Part shown: positions 1 to 11,400 of the stretch, piece by piece
Layout: each line of letters starts with the position of its first letter
Numbering within the stretch: position 1 is the stretch's first letter
Source: Trichoplax adhaerens
Taxonomy: Eukaryota; Placozoa; Uniplacotomia; Trichoplacea; Trichoplacidae
Length of the DNA stretch: 64,000 nt
Assembly: GCF_000150275.1 (NCBI RefSeq)
Contig: NW_002060959.1
Location: forward strand, 1,085,746 to 1,149,745
Direction: 5' to 3'
Translations under genes and position numbers: made by a program
Notes under the pieces: model-generated
Databases searched by the model: none
What the model was told of the DNA's origin: nothing
The model's input: only the letters and a program-made list of their open reading frames with translations

Positions 1-41
1 TATCTAATCCTACAACTTAATTTATCAGATTCTGGACCTAC

Positions 42-3000
42 ATCACTAAACCAACTCCGCCGTTGATTGTAATTTTGGAATGTTTGCGAGGATAGTAATG
101 TTTGTGGGCTTAATGCATTCTCTTCCAGTTTATTGTCAGATGCTTTATAGCCAATAGAAGTAGGCGGTGAACGTATTCTTCTCAATTCAGATGGTATTTT
201 ATGGGATGTCGATAAGCGTTCCTTATTAGGATCTGGCAGTCGATAGTAGTAACCGGTTCTACAACCCTACATTACGTTCAAAAATAATAACAATTTTTTC
301 AAGTGAATAAGCTTGGACTTACAAAAATGCTGCACTATTATCATGTAGCGTAACTCGTAATATACGTATAATGTCCATATTTTATCAACTGGTTTAAAAT
401 GGTTACCCTCATATCCAAATTTCTTATATAAGCTTCAAATTCGATCTTGCATTTGTGTAATTTTTCCTTTGAGTAGCTTCCATTTTCAATAGAATAATCT
501 ATTTCGACTGGAATTTGATGTAAATTATGTAGTCCTAGGGCTAAGTAGCTGAGCTAAAATGAAAATGGAAGTGAATTCAATTGGGTTGAATAATTTTGAA
601 CTTGGAAGTTTCGTAGTATCGATTATTCCCAACGGATATAAAGTATATTGTTCCAGGACAATTTTTAGGCTGTTTTTAAAGGCAGTATAATATTCTAATG
701 TACAGGATTGAAATAATTGTAAAATAATACCATTTTGAAAGTCTATATTATATCTACGCCATGGATGGATAAGATGGTTATTATTGAACTAGCGCCTAAA
801 GTATCGAAGAGTTACTATAATTCAACGGTCTGATATGATAAAATCTGGTAATACGAGTAAAGATCAATGATAAACTACTTCGACTATATATACAGTATAC
901 TATCACTTTGACTATATATATACTATCGTCTATTCCCAACGAATGTAAAGTATATTGTTCCTGGACAATTTTTAGGCTATTTTTTTAAAGGCAGCATAAT
1001 ATTCTAATGTACAGGACTGAAATAACTGTAAAATTATACCATCTTGGAAGTCTATACTATATCTACGCCATGAATGGATAAGATGGTTATTATTGAACTA
1101 ACGTCTAAAGTATCGAAGAGTTACTATAATTCACCGGTCTACTATGATCAAATCTGGTAATACGAGTAAAGATCAAATAATAATAAATCACTTACTGGAA
1201 AATGAGACTATTCAAACTTGCAGTAGTAACATTAAATTCTACTTACTTCAACATCGCAAGCCTTAATCACACGTGTTGCATTGTAGAAAGCTTCTTCAAC
1301 AGTTAATCCAGTAACAAAAAATCCGTTATTTTTCATCAGTACAATCTATTCATAAAATAAGTAAGGAGTACTCATCAAATAGCTCGTTATCGGATATCTA
1401 TTGATTCAAATAGAAACCATGTTACTTATAATAAATTAGTAATGCTCTATTCCTGATTTACTATTGAAACGATTTACTTTGGTGATATAAACGGTGACAA
1501 CATTTATTTTTCAAACCTGCGCTGGGGATCGAGCGAATTCGCTAACAAACGCTTGTCTATCCTTATCATCCAAGGCTGTCGGATTGCAGTTAAATTGAAA
1601 TTGAGGAAAAATCTGTAAATTACAATCCGAAGGGATACTGTTTAGTGTAAGTGCCTTGATCGGTCGTTAAAATGATTCAAATGAGAATAAATTCTATTTT
1701 ATGGTGGATAACTATCACTCAGATATGCTAGATTGAAATTCGAAATACCGCAATGACTCGAACTGTAACTAAGCTTGTTCGATGGAATAAAATGGACTGT
1801 AATATCAAATCCAATTTACACCTAAAGTCTTGTCTAAAGTACACTAATCTCTATTTTACGACTAGCGCTACAACAAGCTAACCTCTGTGGCTTCTTGGCA
1901 TAATGGTAGTAAGCCAGCTTTGGTAGCGGATATCTGAAAGAGTAATGATCATATTTAAGATAGATCCATGTACAGTAGTTAGCATATCAGAGACCTTCCT
2001 CTCTCTATAATGGAAACACTGGATCAATTAATTATATTGATACAGTAACATGACATAAAGATGATCCAATTTTAAGTAACTATTGTTGCCTTCAATCAAT
2101 AAATTATATTATAGAACATTGAGAATTGAATCCATTGTCAAGAATAGGCGCCTTGCCTCCTTGTCAAGAAAGCGTAAACATGGGGCTATACAAAATTGCC
2201 TTCTGTATCATTTAAACCCAAAAATTGAACTGCTGATGTAGAAGAAAGAGTAATATTTCAAGACTTACGGCTAAGGTTGTTGGAGTCCTCAAGTGGATGA
2301 TACAGCGCGTTTCTGGTTTTGCTGTATAAACATATTGATGGACGACAAATTGACGCTGATCGACCAAGAAAGCTTGGCGATGTAGATCTACAGCTTGGCC
2401 TTGACCGTTGACTTTCAATAATTTTCTAGCCGATATTTCTTGATAGGATAAGCCATACGGATTAGCTAAAAATTGATATTTCCCCATGCTAATGCGACTC
2501 TAATTAGATCAAGAGGAGGGGAAAAAAAAATAATAATTAAGGATACTACTTTAAAGACTAAGAATTAGAATTAAGAGTAACATCATCCATTAGCAAATTT
2601 CAACTTTTATTTTCTTGAATAAAAACTCGCAAAAGACTGATCGTTTAAGTCGTGATATAGCAACAGGCGAAGTGATCAATAACGTCTATATTATGCTTAG
2701 GAAAGAAGGACGTAAAGTGGGCGGTGGATTAGACTAAGTCATCTAATATTTTATAAATCATTTTAATGTAAAACAAATTTTCCTGGGATAGCCTTAATCA
2801 ACAGGATTGCAAAAATAGAAAAAAGGTGTTTAAATTATTCTTTAAAAGCAAAGGGCAATGTTAATGAACAGAGTCTTACCGTAATAAGGGTGCCATGACA
2901 CTGTTCCCATTCCAAAATATCAATTAAACGGAAAACACAAGCTAATTTACATCGTAAATTTTTCTCTCCTTTTTCAAAGCTATAGTTACTTCTGCTACTG

Positions 3001-3248
3001 AGATCCGCAATAGGATAGAAGCGATGAAAGGCTACAGTGGATAAATCTACGGTTGAAATTGGATTATTGGGTCTTGGTTTAATTGCGGTCGGTAAATAAT
3101 TATGGGCATGGCCTTGAGTGATACTCTCTAACTCTTTGCGAAAAGTTTGACTGTCAAGGATAGAAGTAACTGGTTTACGTTTCTTTAATCCTTTTACTTC
3201 CGAATCGTTTTGTTCGATAGAACGACTTTTCTTCAACTTTCTTTCCAT
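42..3248 (-). CDS. ADD: Adducin-like protein, copy A (3' end beyond the window)
   Basis: Adducins cap actin filaments and couple them to spectrin at the membrane. Exons read on the minus strand: 3248-2880, 2499-2269, 1933-1884, 1612-1517, 1345-1247, 553-407 and 266-42, with GT-AG junctions; the gene continues past base 1. Exon 1 carries the adducin head signature (RCKLACVFRLIDILEWEQ). Exon 2 gives the class II aldolase/adducin core (NPYGLSYQEISARKL, then an IHLRTP motif). Later exons give MKNNGFFVTG and a RTGYYYRLPDPNK segment, which matches the RTGY neck segment of animal adducins. Exons 4, 5 and 6 have the same lengths as in copy B (96, 99, 147 nt). Exon 3 is 50 nt against 51 in copy B, a net -1 frameshift. 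The start at 3248 follows an open upstream region and is the first Met. The gene may be functional with a sequence error here, or a decaying copy. Confidence 0.85.
620..1176. repeat. Tandem direct duplication, about 250-bp copies, in an adducin A intron
   Basis: Two copies (about 620-869 and 926-1176) lie in the intron between exons 1345-1247 and 553-407. They share long stretches, for example ttaggct followed by aaaggcag, and both end in gagtaaagatcaa. They differ by scattered substitutions and small indels, so the duplication is not very recent. Confidence 0.85.
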
Positions 3249-5482
3249 TTTGGACAGACAAAAATCAATTTTATCGTTGATTTTTTTCTCCCATCAGCGA
3301 AATGGATGGTCTACTCAATTGGGCGATAACCCAAGCCAGTCTGTCGATGGAATGTCTCTATCGCAAACAGAATAACTTTATAACCCATAGGATAAATAAT
3401 TGACTATAGAAAGTTGAAAAAAAAAATATCGTCACTCCATTACGGAGTTAATTGTATTCTATTTTCTCGACCACCAACTATTTTTATTCTATGAAGTAAG
3501 AGAAGAAAGGAGAAATGATTATCCCCTACCGTTACTTATTCAGCCTATCATCAACTATTATCCTAAATTGATATGATGGCGGCACAAGCTTGGGAGGAGG
3601 ATTCCGCCTTTCAAAAATCTCATGGGATTGCCATCAGAAAGTATACTTTAATAATAGTTGGCATCCTTGGGTGCAGCTACAGTCAGGACCGCCTATTTAT
3701 TAACTTACATGCATTCATTGCAAATATGTCTGTTGAATTGTGCTGCCGTCAAAACAAATCCGACTGTCTACCATTGCAATCATGGTGGTCTATTCATCAT
3801 CGAGTGATTCATCATCTTTCCGTTTATTATACAGATATAAAAATATTTTTGATTTGTTACTAAGCATTTTATTCTTGACCTTCTTTGTATTAAATCGTTA
3901 ACTCTAAAAAATTGCACTAGCCTATTGCTATTGGGGATTTTCCATGTACAAAATAACTGAATGAAATAGGATTAAAATGAATGTATAGGAATATGATAAT
4001 CTAAATTATATTGAATAATCATGGTGCAATTGGAGAAGAGAGTAGATTATGATAATGAATTCAATATAGACTTAAGTCCAGGATAATGGAGACACGTTTT
4101 CTCCATCATTTGAATACTCTAGATAAAGAATTCAGACTAATTATATCTCATTATTCAAGTCGATAACATATTTGATTGATTTATATTCTAGGAATTCAAC
4201 GCTAAGCCATTCACATGAACGACTATCTGCTAATTATATGCTAATTTGCGTTGGCAGTGGCTTAGCTAATTGATTTATCTGTGCTATAGACACCAGAAAA
4301 AAGTTAAACTACCTTATCCTTTTTATTCTCATCACGCATAATAACGTTATTAGAACACCTTTTGATTACATTAATTTACGCACATAAAAGTAGTAATGAT
4401 CTTATTAACCATACTTTAGATTGCAATCATCCAAGAGTTATGGATAGCAAACAGGTTGCATAAACATATACCCAAGAAAGTTATAAATTATATTACATAT
4501 ACTATCATGGACAATTCATTGTAGTATATCAGAAGTCCTGTATATAAGTGCGGGAAATCGATCAGACTCTTTGGTCAATTAATACATGAACTAGTTAACT
4601 TTTTAAACGATGATAACTTGACTCTATCAGCACGCCTGACATAATATCAAAAAATCATTTCGTTGATCAGCTTAATTGCTCAATGAGTATTCAAGATGAA
4701 AACGAATTCGACATAAGTAGACTACCCAACATCTTTAAATACGTCTATTAAATATGATTGAAATTATTCAGTTTAGATCAAAATTATCTTGCGTGGAATA
4801 CGAGCATTTGCAAAGGTTATCCTAGTGATTACGATTAAAAGGAAATGCTGATATGGATAAAATCCCATTAATAAAGTATAAAATAGTAGGAGAATGAGTG
4901 CTACTAATTATGATATTGAAATAATTTTCTTCAAAAGTTTATCCTAATTATGATGATAGTTTAGATACTGTTAGGGATAAATATCATCAATGAAGTAATG
5001 AAAGTGAAAATTCATTCGTTGCAATAGTTTAACAATTTTCTCATCACGATACATTCTATTTAGATTAAGTATTGGATACTTAATTTACACAAGCGGTAAG
5101 AGAATATAAAGCAGACTTTAGAAACCCTTCATGATATCTTGTACTTTTTATCATCAAACTTTAAGGCTCGTTAATAGCATTTATAGCAAATAGAACTACA
5201 TCTAGACTATGCAAATAACCGAAATAAAATTTGCGTCTTGCTAATTCATTATTTTGAATGTCTAATGAATTTTAGTATCGGTCATCATCTCATTAGCACC
5301 TAGATTGTGAAGTACCTCTTTATTTACCATCATCTCAATAATATTTACGTTTACTTTAACATTTTGTAAAAGTTGTCCTCAATAAAGGATTATTTAATTG
5401 TCTATTGCGTATAAATGGCAGCCAATAGTTTCAATAAATCAGCCATAAAGATTTTATAAGCGTTATTCTTTCAGTCAGCTTA
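3249..5482. other. Intergenic region between the tandem adducin genes
   Basis: This is the 5' flank of adducin A and the 3' flank of adducin B. I see no convincing coding exon. The plus-strand open frame at 3573-3863 has no recognisable domain and no splice context. The DNA is AT-rich with no obvious repeats. Confidence 0.6.
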
Positions 5483-8400
5483 TTAAAATGATGCACCATC
5501 AAGAAATGATTTGGCCATGGAATCAATATTTTGACTATATCGAACGTTTTTTGAAAGGCTTCCCTCCTCATCACTAGAGCTGTCCGATATAACTGCATCA
5601 GCCAAAGGAGGATTGCTATCCATTCCGATATTGACTGATAAAGAGGGATTTCCCATGGATAATGTCGACTTCTCACCGATCTTAGCGTCGTTTTCCTTGC
5701 CAAGATTGCTGTCGGTCATATTATCCGTTGCATGAGAGATACTAGCAGTAGCTTTGATATCAAGTGCAGCAGGATCTTGCTTGGCATTTGCATTTTTAAT
5801 TTTGATGGAAGATCCCAATGTACCAAGGTGATATGATGGAAGGGATTGCCCTTGAATGATAGCACTTCCTAATGGCTTTTCATCTTGTACTATCGATGGT
5901 GTAGAATCTTGAGTAGGTTGGCTAGCAGGCAATGATTCTATGGACTCCGGCGTCGCTCTTTTATAAGGATTTTTTACCTCTATATTTGTATTGCTATGAA
6001 ATGGGTGGCTTTCTTTCTTGCCCAAAGATCGGACTCTAGCAGATACTGGCAAATTCATTGCTTCGCCATTAGGCTTTGAAATAGTTTGATCTGGCAAATT
6101 TGGTTTCTCCGGTGTATTATGACTGTCGGCATGAATATTGGAAGAGAATTTGGCTGATATGGTTAATGGTCTGGCAGAACTTGATGCGTCTTGAGTCATG
6201 TTATCATCCATGGCTAAGTTAGAGTTCTGCTTAGACTTGATCGATGCTCCTATTTGCCCAGTCATCTTCGGCGTTGATATAGTTAATGGTCTGGCAGAAC
6301 TTGATGCGTCTTGAGTCATGTTATTATCCATGGCTAGGTTAGAGTTCTGCTTGGACTCGATCGATGCTCCTATTTGCCCAGTCATCTTCGGCGTTGATAT
6401 AGTTAATGGTCTGGCAGAACTAGATGCGTCTTGAGTCATGTTATTATCCATGGCTAAGTTAGAGTTCTGCTTGGACTCGATCGATGCTCCTATTTGCCCA
6501 GTCATCTTCGGACTAGCTACTGCTTGATCTGGATAAGATAAGTAAATATTGGCTTGGTTATTTTCACTCGCGGAATGGAATGGATGTAGATCTGCCTGTG
6601 TTGATGGCGATTGAGGAGCGGTATCCGGTGATCCAGGTTCATTCGGCTGATCTACTTCATCCAAGCCACGTACATTCTTACCTGCAAGTTCATGATGACT
6701 ATTACCCATTTCCTCTGCTTCTGCTTCTACTTCTCGTACATCTTTCCGTGATAACTATTTCAAAATACCAGAAAGAATTCATCTTATTCATTGACAACTA
6801 TACGGTCAATTCGATTCATAGAAATGATGAAAATGGAAGTGGAATAACAGTTTAAAAATATTAGCAAACTGGCAATTATTTGATATGTTGTCGTCAAGCC
6901 TGTATTGGAAATAGGATTAAATTAATGACGTGATAGTTCATTTTCTGCCTACCCTTTTAAATAGTCGATTCGCCATTTTAGCAATTGAACTTTTCTTTTT
7001 CTTTTTCTTATCCCCATCGATGTTATCGCCATCCATTTCTACAGCGGCTTCTGGCTTACTATGTATATCAATAGGTTCATAAATATTTTCCGTTGCATCG
7101 GCATCACCTTTGGATAAATGGTGATCTTGGTCTATTGCAGCAGAAAGCGGCAAAGGGCGATTTGAAAAGTTGGGTGTAATTTGCCCTTTCAACTCTAAAT
7201 TGATTTCCTGTTCTTCAGGCTCGCTATCAGCGGTATAATAGATTGGGTTGCTATCATCGTTATAGTAGATAGGATCGCCATTAGACTTATAGTAGATAGG
7301 ATCGCCATTAGACTTATAGTAGATAGGATCGCTATCAACGTTATAATAAATGGGCTCGCGATCGTCATCAGCAGTTTGGTTCACATCGGGTAGATGTTCA
7401 GAATGGGTCGCTGAAGAAATTTCATGAATGGTTCCTGCAGGGATAAGCTCGTCGTTTCCATTTCGGATAAATACAAGATTCTAGGCATAAATTGAATCAT
7501 GATAATCTGTCACAACATCCATCTTAGCTCGATTATTGAATAATATCAACGTTGTAAAGATGATTTCCTTGACAACTTTACTCATCATGGGATTGTTATT
7601 TTTAGCCTACTTACCGAATATTCTGCTCCATCTGGCTTCTTCATGTTATCAAGGTTAATCGAAGCTGATATTTTACTATTCCCACCATCATCATCAGTCT
7701 TTGGCATTGCCACTGTATCGCTCTTCTTCTCCTCTTTATCACTAGGCCCATTTTCGCAATTGAAATCTCTGGATGTGGAATCGATTGCAATATCTGGAGC
7801 AATAGACACATTATCGTGGATAATACTGCCATCCCATGACAGGTTTACAGATGTGTTGTCGAGATCATTGCGATGGAATGATGGAGAGCTACCGCTACTA
7901 TAGTCCTGGCTTGCAATTTCTGGTGTCGATTTTTCAACTACTGACTTCATTCCTTTACCATCCACTTCAATAACAGGTCGGACTAATGGTTGCGCTTTCA
8001 CTTCCGACGGCTTTTCACTTTCAACCTGGAAGGCGTAAATATTCTTTCGATCTTTATCTAGAGGTCAAAAAGATGAAAATCACTTTAGTAACTTCATTGA
8101 ATTGCATTTTCAGCCTAACAGGCAAATTCTCTCCTTGTATGCTATCCATTGAAAAGTTTATTTCTGCAATACCATCTTTGGCGATTGAATGATGATCCAA
8201 GTCGATATTGGGATTGGCTTTGGCATGCATAGACATTTCAATTTGGGTTGGCTTTGGCAATGATTCACGATCAGCCATTTTAGGGGATTTCGTTAAATTG
8301 ACTTGGACAGGATTGGTAGTGTTGATGTGGAAATCTCCATCGATTCCACGATTGGCGACATGATCAGTGATAGGCAAATCATTTGATATTTTGGCACGAG

Positions 8401-11400
8401 CTATTGGTGATTGTGGATCTAGACTACCTAGACTTTCATAGCCAACATTTAAGCTTGGATTGAAATGAGCTTGGCCACCAACTTGAGCTGCTTCCTCTGT
8501 AATAGCCATTGCAGATGGTACAACCTTATTATTGTCGTTGATAGCAGGAGATAACCCTTTAGGTAGTTTAGGTTGATTTTCTCCAACATGAACATCCATA
8601 GATATGTTGATTTGAGCGTTAGGATTATTCTCTCCTTGCCTTTCTACATCCGTTGGTGAAGGTTGGCCATCATATTGGTCTCTACTGGATAAATTTACCC
8701 CTGCTATTCCCATAGGAGGTTCGCCATTGGTCGTCAACTCCTATTGCAACAAATCAAATAAAGGATAATAGAATGATGAATCAATGATGGATAATTACGC
8801 AAATGGACCTCGTAGAAGACTATTCATGAAACTCATTGCTAGTCTACCTCGTCTTCTTGGGCTTTCTCTACTTTGCTTTTTTTCTACAAGTACAGAAAGA
8901 GTGGAAAAAAATTTCAATTTGAACACCATCTCAGTCAATATTTTGAGTGCATAATAAATTAATATTGTGCTCAACAAATTGCTCACCTTCGTCACTAAAT
9001 TTTTTGCCCTTTTGCCAATGCTTTTCATCTTATTGACTAATTTACGTTCCTTCTGTTTTTTTTTCAATGAAATGGATAATTCGCCAGCGTAGATTGCATC
9101 ACCATCGTTATATTCATATCTCTTTCGAATCTCATGATTTTCATCGGTTGAATCTGTAGCGTCGTCGGAATCAGATGTTACTTCGGTACCGGTAGAAATT
9201 AAACTTTCACGAGGCGAAGTAAATTGTCTTTCATCTTCAGTTTCGCGATCGGTCGCCTAAAATGATGGAAGAGATCAAATTAAGGTTTAAATTGCACAAC
9301 ATCTCAGTCTTTCGTGTATCATAGAAAGAAAAATCATAAAATGATCTTAAAATTAGTCCATTTTACACCCTTGAAATGAACTCTCGATTAGCATGGAAAA
9401 TCGATTGAATTTTGAAGCCGTCAACTACAACGCTGCTCAATGGGGTAAATAAGTAATCAAAACTTGCTATACTAATCATTCAAGTCTAATCCTATCGAAG
9501 ACTCCAATAGTCGAAAGGAAAAAATGATGAAAAAAATTTAAAGTTAACGTCGGACTGCTGATATTATGATCTCATCTCATTGAGGGTAATCCAAGTTGTC
9601 TTGGATCGAGTAATTCTATCGATATTAGTGTAGCAAATCATTTTTATAATCCAAGAGGACTATAGAATTTCTTACAGCGAAATTGAATAAAACTTTTATG
9701 CCCCAAGTCTATGAATTCTATCATGGTAGGGAGGAATACTTTAAGTGACTTTTAGGCCACTTAATCTAGATGAAGGCGATAGCAGTTATTGCCAGATTCA
9801 TGATACAAGCTCCATTCTTGAAGCGAATGCAATATGCCTCTCTCAAGAGTCAATCCAATTAGTTACGGAAAAATATCTCCGTATCAGAAATTCCACTAGC
9901 CATTTTGCCACATAGAAAATCGCAACATGGTTACGTAATAATCAATCGCTTTCTAACTCGTTCGGTTATCCAATCACTGACTCAAAATTGGAGCTGCTAA
10001 AATTGAGCAAATCTCGAACATGATATAGTGCTGGCGTACTTTATACTACTACTGTAATTAGCTGAAATGACTGCTCGAATGCACGTTGACTATACTTTGC
10101 TTCTGGAAATGATCCATTACAAGCAAACCCATTTCATTTTATACTGCTTCCATTTCTCACCGAGATTGACATATACGTTGACTATGCCAGGGACTTGGAA
10201 GAGAAAATCTCACAAGTCCCTGGTATACGCTGACTACGGTTTGCCAATAGAGGTGATGATGATTGCATGCAAAGAATAACAAGCAAAGCTATTTCATTTT
10301 TGGGACTATTTTAATCTATGGATGCCCTTGGTTAGCAATGGAAGCAAAAGATTACCGTGGTGTCAGAAACCTCGGGCACCATTTCTCCTCGAGTCACGCT
10401 GTATTTACCTAAAATAAAATATTAAAAAGGCTTAGCTCGGTGAAATGTTGGCAATCGAGTCATGAAAGATAGGTGCTTGATACACTGATAATATTAGTAT
10501 ACCATGGTCGTTGCTGCTTTTTAAAAAGGCCTCTTTCTTAACTTTAACGTGTCCAGTTGGTAAATAAAATGACGACTGTGTCTTTTCAGGTCCTCGCAAG
10601 AAATTGTTAGCTTCTTCATTCACACTGTAATCTTGTTGAACTGCAGAAACAGCAATCATTTCTTCGCTGGCTAATAGTTGCTGCTGCTGAAAACTGATAT
10701 TTTCATTGATACTATGACTCTCTTTCACGGTCGACATGGTGGTTACTTGCTCATTGACCATGGATTGATTTTTCTTCTCCATAACATTAGCAGTCATCAT
10801 ATTGGTATTGGAGATTGGAGGATTACTGTGCGATGTATTGAGAATACTTTCGGTTTCGTTGTCTTTTCTAACCACCATGAGCTCATATCGAGCATTTTCA
10901 ACGTCATGTAATGCCTTAATTTGATATTCATGGCCTAAACGTAAATGAAGGGCAAAAGATTCCATTTCAAACACGTTCGATCTCATGCTATCCCAATTAT
11001 GGTTGGCGACCGTGATTTGCTGGGTTTCTTCATTTTGTAACCCTTTACTTGCAACAGGCTGGTATTCATTTTGATTATAATTCTGCGAAGATAATTTTAC
11101 TAAACTGTTAACACTAGTCTCACTACTAGATTCAGTCTTACTACTCGATTGCATAATGTTGCTTGATTGAGTCACTTTACTGGATCTTTTTATGCTGCTT
11201 GTTTTCTTAACTTGGTTGGATTTGGGGGTGGCATTTTCTTCACCGGCCTTTTTCTGCTTCAACGGTCGTTTCTGCTTATTTAAATCCTCTTTCCTTTCCT
11301 AGTTTAATAGGTGCCATTATCAAATAACGATTAACTTATACCTTCAAACTTACTTTAACAACGTGATATATATGAGCAACCCATTACTAAGCGACTGATT

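Noticed and set aside
3573-3863. 96-codon plus-strand open frame
   Set aside because: No recognisable motif and it lies in ordinary spacer sequence.
5483-9256. Treating the adducin tail exons as one or more independent genes
   Set aside because: Every splice junction is phase-compatible with the upstream adducin exons and no promoter or start codon with good context is evident; kept as one gene with stated uncertainty.
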